This document shows, in pieces, positions 7,283 through 14,648 of a stretch of DNA of 64,000 nt. The position numbers and the translations under genes were made by a program. Below the pieces are notes generated by a model. The model had not been told where the DNA came from and searched no databases. It saw only the letters and a program-made list of their open reading frames with translations. Each line of letters starts with the position of its first letter. Positions within the stretch are counted from its first letter, which is position 1. This DNA is from Bradyrhizobium yuanmingense (lineage in GTDB: Bacteria; Pseudomonadota; Alphaproteobacteria; Rhizobiales; Xanthobacteraceae): contig NZ_FMAE01000007.1 in assembly GCF_900094575.1 (NCBI RefSeq), positions 496,001-560,000 on the forward strand, given 5' to 3'.

Positions 7283-8707
7283 GTGGGTACGACCATCACC
7301 AATAATCCGCCGCGGCCGGAGCCGAAAGCCCTCGCGAGCGCGCTGGAGCAGCTTGCCGCGCGCTTCGGCAACCGCCTCATCACCTCGCAGGCCGTGCGCG
7401 AGCAGCACGGTCATACCACCACCTGGATCCCCAACCAGCCGCCTGATGGCGTGGTGATGGCGCAGGAGACCGCCGACATCCAGGACGTGGTGCGGATCTG
7501 CGCCAGACATCGCGTGCCCGTCATTCCCTTCGGCACCGGCACCTCGCTGGAGGGGCAGGTCAACGCGCCCGCGGGCGGCATCTCGATCGACCTGCGCGAC
7601 ATGAACAAGGTGCTCGCGGTGCATGCCGAGGACCTCGACTGCGTGATCCAGCCCGGCGTCACCCGCAAGGCGCTCAACGAGCATCTGCGCGACCAGGGCC
7701 TGTTCTTCCCGATCGATCCCGGCGCGGATGCCTCGCTCGGCGGCATGGCCTCGACCCGCGCCTCCGGCACCAATGCGGTGCGCTACGGCACCATGCGCGA
7801 CAGCGTGCTGGCGCTGAAAGTGGTGCGCGGCGACGGCGAGATCATCACCACGGGCACGCGCGCCAAGAAATCGTCCGCCGGCTACGACCTGACGCATCTG
7901 TTCGTCGGCGCCGAAGGCACGCTCGGCATCATCTCCGAGCTGACCATTCGCCTGCGCGGCATCCCCGAGACGATCGCGGCCGGTGCGGTGTCGTTCGAGA
8001 CCGTCCACGGCGCCTGCCAGGCCGTGATCCTGGCGATCCAGACCGGCATTCCCGTCGCGCGCATCGAGCTGCTCAATGCCGCGCAGGTCAAGGCCTGCAA
8101 CGCCTATTCCAAGCTGACGCTGCCGGAGACGCCGCTGCTGCTGATGGAATTCCACGGTAGCGAGATCGAGGTCGCCGAGCAATCCAAGGCGTTCGGCGAG
8201 ATCGCGAGGGACTGCGGCGGCGGCGATTTCTCCTGGACCACCAAGCCGGAGGACCGCACCAAGCTGTGGCAGGCGCGGCACGATGCTTATTGGTCGGTGA
8301 AGGCGCTGCGGCCCGGCGACAGCATCGGCGTGGTCGCGACCGACGTCTGCGTGCCGATCTCGCGGCTCGCCGACTGCGTCAGCGAGACCGAGGAGGATCT
8401 CAAGCGCCTCAATTTGCTGTCGCCGATCGTCGGCCATGTCGGTGACGGCAATTTCCACTGCTCGCTGGTGTGCGACACCAACGACGCCGACGAGATGGCG
8501 CGCGGCGAGGAGTTCATGCATCGTCTGGTCGAGCGTGCGCAGGCCATGGACGGCACCTGCACCGGCGAACACGGCATCGGCCAAGGCAAGCAGAAATATC
8601 TCGAGGCCGAGCTCGGCCCCGAAGCGCTCGATGCGATGCGGGCGCTGAAGCAGGCACTCGATCCGCTCAACATTTTCAACCCCGGCAAGATCGTGCCGGA
8701 GGCCTAA
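7283..8707 (+). CDS. FAD-binding oxidase, D-lactate dehydrogenase/glycolate oxidase GlcD type
   Basis: A 474-residue flavoprotein. The PCMH-type FAD-binding domain is N-terminal (VIPFGTGTSLEGQVNAPAGG, then GGMASTRASGTNAVRYG). The C-terminal cap has the family signature CTGEHGIGQGKQKYL and ends LDPLNIFNPGKIVPEA. Such enzymes oxidise D-2-hydroxy acids and pass electrons to cytochrome c or quinone. The GTG at 7283 is chosen because GGGAGGA lies five bases upstream; an upstream in-frame start lacks a ribosome site. The exact substrate (D-lactate, glycolate or another) is not resolvable. Confidence 0.85.
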   Translation: MGTTITNNPPRPEPKALASALEQLAARFGNRLITSQAVREQHGHTTTWIPNQPPDGVVMAQETADIQDVVRICARHRVPVIPFGTGTSLEGQVNAPAGGISIDLRDMNKVLAVHAEDLDCVIQPGVTRKALNEHLRDQGLFFPIDPGADASLGGMASTRASGTNAVRYGTMRDSVLALKVVRGDGEIITTGTRAKKSSAGYDLTHLFVGAEGTLGIISELTIRLRGIPETIAAGAVSFETVHGACQAVILAIQTGIPVARIELLNAAQVKACNAYSKLTLPETPLLLMEFHGSEIEVAEQSKAFGEIARDCGGGDFSWTTKPEDRTKLWQARHDAYWSVKALRPGDSIGVVATDVCVPISRLADCVSETEEDLKRLNLLSPIVGHVGDGNFHCSLVCDTNDADEMARGEEFMHRLVERAQAMDGTCTGEHGIGQGKQKYLEAELGPEALDAMRALKQALDPLNIFNPGKIVPEA

Positions 8708-8808
8708 GGGCCAGTGCATCTCTGACCGGGAACTTTCGGCAATCCTGCCGGTTCCAATTCCCGCCAATTTCCGATGCTCAATGGCGGGGCTTTGCGCGGG
8801 AGGGTGCG

Positions 8809-10101
8809 ATGGTGCGACCGGTCATGGGAATTGCCGCGGTGGCCTTTGCCTGCATGCTTGCGGGGGCCGCGTTCGCGAAGGGCGGACACGGCGGCGGCCA
8901 TGGAGGTGGCCATGGCGGCGGGCGCGGCGGCGGTCACCACGGCGGCCATGTCCGCGGCCACGGCGGCGGGCATGCGCATGGCGGGCATCATCGCGGGATG
9001 CGGTTCACAACCGGCGCCCGGCGTGGCGGCCCGAGCTTCGGCCAGATCCGCAATGCCGCGATACGGCCGGCGAACTTCCGCAACGCCTGGAACGCCAGCG
9101 CCTTCCGCAACGGCCGGCTGATCAGCAATCCGGCGGCCCGCGCGCAGATTGCCGCGGCGGCGGCACTCGCCGGCTGGAGCGGTGCAAGCAGCGGATGGTG
9201 GCAACATCCCGGCGGCGGCTACGGCTGGGTCGGGCCGCTGTTCTGGCCGTTCGCCTATAACGATCTCTACGATTACACGATCTGGGGCGACGGGCTCGGC
9301 TTCTGGGGCTACGGCTATCCGGACATCTATGCCGGCATTTTCGGCCCCTATGGCTATGATCGGCTATCGGCTTATCTGCCACAGCAGCCGCAGGGACGGC
9401 GGCGGGCGCGCAGCGCGCCGCTCGATCAGCTCTGCGGCAGCGATCGCCGCGCCATCGTCGGCCTGCCGATCGATCAGATCGCAGCCGCGGTGCAGCCGAC
9501 GAACGCGCAAGGCGCTGCTCTCGATGCGCTCGGCAACGCCTCGGTCGACGCGGCAGCGTTGATCCGCACCTCCTGTCCGACGCAGGCCGCGGCGACGGCG
9601 CCCGGCCGGCTCGCCGCCATGCAGCAGCGGGTCGAGGCGATGCAGAAGGCCGTCGATTTGGTTCAGCCTGCGCTGGACCAGTTCTATGGTTCGCTCAACG
9701 ACGAGCAGAAGGCGCGCTTCAATGCGCTTGCCGACGATCAACGTCGTGCCGCGGCATCGAACAATGCGGGCGGATCGTCGGTGCAGACTTGCAGCCCGTC
9801 CGCCGCGTTCGATTGGCCCGGCGCCACGATCGAAGAACGGCTTCGTCCGAACGACACTCAGCGCGCGGCACTCCAGGTGCTCCAGGACACCAGCGCCAAA
9901 GTCAGCACGTCGCTCAAGGCGTCCTGCGAGCCCAATGAGGTGATGACGCCTCCGGCCCGCATGGCCGCGATCCGCAAGCGCCTCGATGTCATGCTGGACG
10001 GAATCAAGTCGGTGCGGGCGGCGCTCGATGATTTCTACGCCACGCTCAACGACGAGCAGAAGGCGCAGTTCGAGGCGATCGGCCCGCGCCGCATGTCCTG
10101 A
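8809..10101 (+). CDS. Exported His/Gly-rich protein with LTXXQ-like (Spy-type) repeats
   Basis: A 430-residue protein with a signal peptide (residues 1-23, ending AAFA). Next comes a region of about 40 residues made of Gly-His runs (GGHGGGHGGGHGG and similar), plausibly metal-binding. An aromatic Gly/Tyr/Trp-rich stretch follows (residues 120-190). The C-terminal half contains two copies of a helical unit, each ending in LNDEQKARF/LNDEQKAQF, like the LTXXQ motif of the periplasmic chaperone Spy/CpxP family, with conserved Cys positions before each. The start at 8809 follows GGGAGG. A function in envelope stress or metal handling is inference only. Confidence 0.75.
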   Translation: MVRPVMGIAAVAFACMLAGAAFAKGGHGGGHGGGHGGGRGGGHHGGHVRGHGGGHAHGGHHRGMRFTTGARRGGPSFGQIRNAAIRPANFRNAWNASAFRNGRLISNPAARAQIAAAAALAGWSGASSGWWQHPGGGYGWVGPLFWPFAYNDLYDYTIWGDGLGFWGYGYPDIYAGIFGPYGYDRLSAYLPQQPQGRRRARSAPLDQLCGSDRRAIVGLPIDQIAAAVQPTNAQGAALDALGNASVDAAALIRTSCPTQAAATAPGRLAAMQQRVEAMQKAVDLVQPALDQFYGSLNDEQKARFNALADDQRRAAASNNAGGSSVQTCSPSAAFDWPGATIEERLRPNDTQRAALQVLQDTSAKVSTSLKASCEPNEVMTPPARMAAIRKRLDVMLDGIKSVRAALDDFYATLNDEQKAQFEAIGPRRMS

Positions 10102-10135
10102 ACGCCGTGAGCAATTGAAGACCATTGGTGGGGCA

Positions 10136-10501
10136 ATGAAGTGGTTCGCGAGGCGAGAGCCGGCAGACGTCTGGGACGAGCCGATCGGGGGGCCGCTCGG
10201 CGACATCGACGCAGCCGACCGGATTCGCAACATCTGCCAGGCTGCGCGGGCGATCGCCGAAGCCGCCGGCGCTTCGGCGCCGACCAGCACGCGCGAGCGC
10301 TATGAGCGCGCAGCCCGCGCTGCCATGGAGATCGCGATGAAGATCTCCGACGATCTGATGCGCGACGACGCCGTGCGCCGCATCGTGGATCTCTGCATGA
10401 AGGCTGAGGACATCAAGACGGCGCAGATCTTGTCGCGTGCGATCCAGGCAGGCTGGATTCGAGAAGCCGTGCTCCGGGACCATCCGGCCCTGTCGCAATA
10501 A
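10136..10501 (+). CDS. Conserved hypothetical protein
   Basis: A 121-residue soluble protein starting MKWFARREPADVWDEP. It is largely alpha-helical, with Ala/Arg-rich helices (AARAIAEAAG, ERAARAAMEIAMKISDDLM) and no membrane segment or recognised motif. The start is placed at the ATG preceded by GGTGGGG. It lies 34 bases after the Spy-like gene in the same direction and ends against a strong hairpin shared with the convergent caspase-like gene. Function unknown. Confidence 0.65.
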   Translation: MKWFARREPADVWDEPIGGPLGDIDAADRIRNICQAARAIAEAAGASAPTSTRERYERAARAAMEIAMKISDDLMRDDAVRRIVDLCMKAEDIKTAQILSRAIQAGWIREAVLRDHPALSQ

Positions 10502-10503
10502 GC

Positions 10504-10530
10504 TCGGCTCGCGCGATTGGCGCGAGCCGA
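10504..10530. terminator. Hairpin terminator between convergent genes
   Basis: Perfect 11-base arms (TCGGCTCGCGC and its complement) with a five-base loop, in the 51-base gap between two convergent genes. There is no long T run on either side, so it may be a bidirectional or Rho-assisted stop. Confidence 0.6.
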
Positions 10531-10552
10531 ATGCTGCTGCTGCCGGACCGGC

Positions 10553-12022
10553 TCAGTATCTGCGGTAGCCACCGCTGTTATGGTCGCCGCCGCGGCCGCC
10601 CATTCCCATGCCGAGGCCGATCCCCACGCCGATGCCGATGCCCTGCATCACGGCCTCGGGCGGCGGGCCGCGATCCGGCGGCGGTGCGCGCTCGTAGACC
10701 ACTTGCTCGGACGGCGGCCGTCGCTTGGGCGGCGTCTCGACCACCTTGCGCTTCGGCGGGGTCTCCTCGACGCGCTTCTTGATCACGGGCGGGACCGGCG
10801 TTGCCGGGGTCGCGGGCGTCGAGCACGGGCAGGTCGGCGCCATCGCGACCGCGACGGGCGTCGCCGCGGCGGCCAGGGGCACGGTGTAGTTGCGGTTCTG
10901 CACGCGCAGCAGCAGCCGGCGCGCGGTTGCCGCGAGATCGCTGTTGTCCCAGTTCGCGAGGTATGCCTCGAACGAGGCGCGGGTGTTGATCGCGGTGGCA
11001 CGCTCCCACGCCAGCATCTGGCGACGCCGCTCCAGCACGGTGCGAAGGCGCGGCGTGCGGGTGTCCTGGGCGTACAGCTCGATATAGGCCTGATACGCCT
11101 CCACGGTGTCCTCGGTGATCACGAGCTCATAGGCGACCATGGCCGGCTTGCCCTGCAATGTCTTGCGCCAGTCCGCGACGCTGCGCGTGCCGCCGGCGAG
11201 CGCCATGGCGGATGCGCCGGGAATAGCGGGCGTGCTGCCGCCGCTCTCGCCGAAGAACCTGAAATCGGTGGTCAGCGAGGAGCTTTCCCAGGGAATCTGC
11301 CGGCCGTCGGTCGACTGCGCCACCGCGACGCGGATGCGCTTGAACATCTCCTCGATCGGCAGGTTCGGCTGCTTGGCGACCGTCAGCACGGCCGTCGTGT
11401 AGGGGCTGTCGAGGCCGTTGCCGTCCTCGGCCTCGGCGCCGGGCGAGGTCGAATAGGAGATGAACGTGCCGGGCGCGCCGGCCTTGGTATCGACGATCGC
11501 AAGGCCGTGGCCGGCGCCGCTGAGCGCGGGGAACGGGTTGTTGCGGCAGGCATCGAGCATGAAGATGCGCGCCCGCGTCGGCAGCGCGCCGAGCGTGTTG
11601 AGCATGTCGTTCAGCCGCACGCCCTGCAGCGGGATGTCGGCCTCGCGCTTGGGATCGAGATCGACAGGCACCAGATAGTTCTCGCCGTCTATCTGAAGGC
11701 CGTGGCCGGCATAGAACACCAGCGCGACGGTGTCGGGGCCGCTGGCACTGACCTTGCCGGCGAAGTCCGAGATCGCCGCGCGCATCTCGGTCTGCGCCAG
11801 ATTGGCCGCCGTGGTGACGGTGAAGCCGGCACTGCCGAGCAGCTCCGTCATGCCCTTGGCGTCGTTGGCGGCGTTCGGCAGCTCCGGCACGGTGCGATAG
11901 GCCGATTGGCCGATCACCAGCGCAAGCCGCGCTTCGGCGGCCGCGTCCGTGGGCGTCACCAACTGGGTGAGTGCGAGAAGACCGGACGCAAGAAGCAAAT
12001 TCGAAAAGACTGGACGGCGCAT
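10553..12022 (-). CDS. Caspase-family (peptidase C14) protein
   Basis: A 489-residue protein with an N-terminal signal or membrane segment (residues 7-30). The caspase p20-like domain follows, with the catalytic dyad visible as His107 in FYAGHGLQ and Cys159 in MLDACRNNPF. After it come a helical region (about 250-370), a Pro/Lys-rich linker (ETPPKRKVVETPPKRR) and a Gly-rich tail ending GGYRRY. The start at 12022 is supported by GGAGGT seven bases upstream. Bacterial caspase homologues (orthocaspases) cleave after basic or acidic residues; targets here are unknown. The long low-complexity tail suggests envelope or surface attachment. Confidence 0.85.
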   Translation of the reverse strand: MRRPVFSNLLLASGLLALTQLVTPTDAAAEARLALVIGQSAYRTVPELPNAANDAKGMTELLGSAGFTVTTAANLAQTEMRAAISDFAGKVSASGPDTVALVFYAGHGLQIDGENYLVPVDLDPKREADIPLQGVRLNDMLNTLGALPTRARIFMLDACRNNPFPALSGAGHGLAIVDTKAGAPGTFISYSTSPGAEAEDGNGLDSPYTTAVLTVAKQPNLPIEEMFKRIRVAVAQSTDGRQIPWESSSLTTDFRFFGESGGSTPAIPGASAMALAGGTRSVADWRKTLQGKPAMVAYELVITEDTVEAYQAYIELYAQDTRTPRLRTVLERRRQMLAWERATAINTRASFEAYLANWDNSDLAATARRLLLRVQNRNYTVPLAAAATPVAVAMAPTCPCSTPATPATPVPPVIKKRVEETPPKRKVVETPPKRRPPSEQVVYERAPPPDRGPPPEAVMQGIGIGVGIGLGMGMGGRGGDHNSGGYRRY

Positions 12023-12209
12023 GATGTCACCTCCAACGGCAATGCGCACGATGATGTCACTATTTCTAAGTCCGCGCCATGAGGGCGTCTGTGCGCTGGA
12101 TCACTCAGGGGCCGCGGCAAAATGGGGCAGGGTATCTGCCGCAGCCGTCCCTGTGCTAGACCTTTCGACCGCGCTGCCGCGGGCATTCTGCCAGTGAGGG
12201 AGGCTTGTC

Positions 12210-13187
12210 GTGAAGGTTCTGCTCGCGCACACCCCGGAGATGCGGCGCAATTACTACGGCGATCGCAGCCTGAACGGCCTGCGGACGGCCGCCGAGGTGA
12301 TCCTGCACGAGAAGGATGAGCCGCTGGACGCAGCCGGCCTGGTGCGCGCAGCCAAAGACGCCGACATCATCGTCGCCGACCGCATGACCGAAGGGCGCGG
12401 CGAGATCTTTGCGCAATTGCCGCGTCTGCGGGCCTTCGTCCGCTGCGCCGTCGACATCCGCAATGTCGCCGTGGATGCGGCCTCGCAAGCCGGCGTGCTC
12501 GTGACCCGCGCCGGGCCCGGCTTCGTGCAGGCCGTGGCCGAGCTCGCGCTCGGCTTCATGGTCGATCTCTCCCGCGGCGTGTCGCGGACCACCGCAGATT
12601 ACCAGGCAGGCCGCAAGCCGGAAGCACGGATGGGCCGCCAGCTCGCCGGCAGCCGGATCGGCATCATCGGCTACGGCAGCATCGGGCGCTACCTCGCCGA
12701 GATCGCAAAAGTGCTGCGCATGGAGGTATTGATCTCCGATCCCTTCGTAACCGTCAGCGATGCCGAGATCCGGCAAGTCGGTCTCGACGAGCTCCTCGCC
12801 GCATCGGACTATGTCGTCTGCCTCGCCGTCGCCAATGCGCAGACCGAGACTCTGATCGGGGCCGCAGCTCTGGCGCGCATGCAGAAGCATGCCGTCTTCA
12901 TCAATCTCTCGCGCGGCAATCTCGTCGACGAGTCGGCGCTGGCACGCGCGCTGCGTGAAGGCCGCATCGCCGGCGCCGCCATGGATGTCGGCCGCGCACC
13001 GGACCAGATGCCGACGCCCGATATTGCCAAGCTGCCGAATGTCATCGCGACGCCCCATGTCGGCGGCCTGACGCCGCAGGCCATCGAATACCAGTCGCTG
13101 GAGACCGTGCGACAGGTCGAGGCCATCGCGAGGGGAGAAATCCCGCAAGGCGCCGTTAACGCCGATCGCTGGACGCGGCGGCCGTGA
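12210..13187 (+). CDS. D-isomer-specific 2-hydroxyacid dehydrogenase family protein
   Basis: A 325-residue protein. The NAD-binding motif is IGIIGYGSIGRYLAE, about residue 150. The catalytic Arg is in NLSRGNLVDE and the catalytic His in TPHVGG. The third member of the usual Arg-Glu-His triad normally lies in a DVF-x-x-EP motif, but here the matching segment is DVGRAPDQMP, with no Glu. The family reduces 2-keto acids with NAD(P)H (phosphoglycerate, glyoxylate or related dehydrogenases). It stands alone between divergent and convergent neighbours. Family is certain; activity and substrate are open. Confidence 0.85.
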   Translation: MKVLLAHTPEMRRNYYGDRSLNGLRTAAEVILHEKDEPLDAAGLVRAAKDADIIVADRMTEGRGEIFAQLPRLRAFVRCAVDIRNVAVDAASQAGVLVTRAGPGFVQAVAELALGFMVDLSRGVSRTTADYQAGRKPEARMGRQLAGSRIGIIGYGSIGRYLAEIAKVLRMEVLISDPFVTVSDAEIRQVGLDELLAASDYVVCLAVANAQTETLIGAAALARMQKHAVFINLSRGNLVDESALARALREGRIAGAAMDVGRAPDQMPTPDIAKLPNVIATPHVGGLTPQAIEYQSLETVRQVEAIARGEIPQGAVNADRWTRRP

Positions 13188-13193
13188 AAGGTC

Positions 13194-14402
13194 TCAAAGC
13201 CGGTCCACCGCCTTGAACGTCCCGTCCTTCTGAATCACGGTCAGGAACACCTTCGGCGGCATGTCGAGCATGCGTGTGCCGACGGTGACGATGCTGCCGC
13301 TGATGTCGAAACGGCCGGTATCGTTGATGGCGCGCAGCAGGCTGGCGCGCGTCGGATTGGGGCCGGCCTTTTTCAGCGCCGCGGCCGCGAGGCGGCCGGA
13401 CAGATAGCCTTCCAGCGACACGAAGTCCGGCGTCAGCGCCGGGTCGTACGCCTTTTGCGCCGCCTGATAGTCGGCGACGAGCTTGAGCGAGCGGTCCCAG
13501 GGAAACGGCACCACCTGCGAGACGATGACGCCTTCGCCCTCCGGGCCGAGTTCCGCGGCGAGCGCGACGGCGCCGACGAAGGAGATGTTGACGAAGGTTG
13601 GACGAGCGCCGCTGCGGCGGGCGAGCTTGATGAACTCCGCGCACGGACCATAGGTCCCGACCATGACGATGGCTTCTGGGTCGGCGCGCTTGATCATGCG
13701 CCAGGCCTGGCCGACCGCGCGGGTGTTGCGCTCGTAAGTGCCCTCGGCGGCGAGCTCGAGCCCGCGCTTGGCGAGCGCCCGCTTCACGCCGACAAGCCCG
13801 TCGCGGCCGAAGGAATCGCCCTGGTAGAAGATGCCGATGCGGGTGAACTTGCGATCTTCGGTGAGATGCTTGATCCAGGCTTCCGCCTCCGCGCCGTAGC
13901 TGGCGCGGATGTTGACGACGTTCGGAAGCTCGAGATCGCGCAGGAACTCGGCGCCGGTGAACGGGCCGATGAAGGGCACGTTCCTGGAGCTGGTGATCGG
14001 TATCGTCGCCATCGCGGTCGGCGTGCCGACCGCACCGATCAGCGCGAACACCTTGTCGTCGTTGATCAAATGCAGCGTCTGCGCCACCGAACGGTCGGGA
14101 TCGTAGCCGTCGTCGCGGCTGATGAGCTGGAGCTTGCGGCCATGAACGCCGCCCTTGGCATTGGCCTCGGTGAATGCGGCGACGATGCCTTGCCGCATGC
14201 GCTGTCCCAGCGCGGAGGACGGGCCTTCCAGCGCCGCGGCCTGGCCGAACAGGATTGCATCCTCGCTGATGCCGGCCTCGTTGCCCCTCGCAACCAGCGT
14301 GGTCGCGGCCAGAAGCGCGATGGTCAGAACGACGGATCTCGCTGATCGAATTCGATGCATCGGGAGGCTTGCCGGATCCTTGAAAGAAACCTTGCGCAAC
14401 AT
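13194..14402 (-). CDS. ABC transporter substrate-binding protein, branched-chain amino acid (LivK) type
   Basis: A 402-residue periplasmic binding protein of the type I Leu/Ile/Val family. A signal peptide lies near residues 15-40 (VVLTIALLAATTLVARG). The mature part begins with the family pattern ILFGQAAALEGPSSALGQRMRQG and contains GAVGTPTAMA and NVPFIGPFTGAEFLR. The start may instead be the ATG at 14360; the 14402 start has a weak AAGG upstream. No permease or ATPase genes are adjacent, so it is an orphan receptor that presumably shares a transporter encoded elsewhere. The ligand is unknown. Confidence 0.85.
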   Translation of the reverse strand: MLRKVSFKDPASLPMHRIRSARSVVLTIALLAATTLVARGNEAGISEDAILFGQAAALEGPSSALGQRMRQGIVAAFTEANAKGGVHGRKLQLISRDDGYDPDRSVAQTLHLINDDKVFALIGAVGTPTAMATIPITSSRNVPFIGPFTGAEFLRDLELPNVVNIRASYGAEAEAWIKHLTEDRKFTRIGIFYQGDSFGRDGLVGVKRALAKRGLELAAEGTYERNTRAVGQAWRMIKRADPEAIVMVGTYGPCAEFIKLARRSGARPTFVNISFVGAVALAAELGPEGEGVIVSQVVPFPWDRSLKLVADYQAAQKAYDPALTPDFVSLEGYLSGRLAAAALKKAGPNPTRASLLRAINDTGRFDISGSIVTVGTRMLDMPPKVFLTVIQKDGTFKAVDRL

Positions 14403-14648
14403 AGCCTTGCGACGCTGAATAGCTCGCTAAGTGCCACGGCGCAGAGAGGCCGTATTACACCGGGGAAAACCGGCAACTTATGTCGAGAAAGCCGGGATCG
14501 CTCGTGCACTTCGTTAACTAATTTCCGCATTGCGGTACGACTGGTTTCCGAAATTGTGCACTTCTTAACCGCCGTCTTGTTCCGATAGCGGCACCGGCAC
14601 CTCAACCAGAGGTTCGGTTCGTCGCGGACAGGGGACGGCGGCTTCAAG

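Noticed and set aside
8881..9000. Short tandem GGC/CAC-rich repeats that could suggest a CRISPR or VNTR
   Set aside because: They encode the Gly-His stretch of an exported protein in frame, and there are no spacers of regular length.
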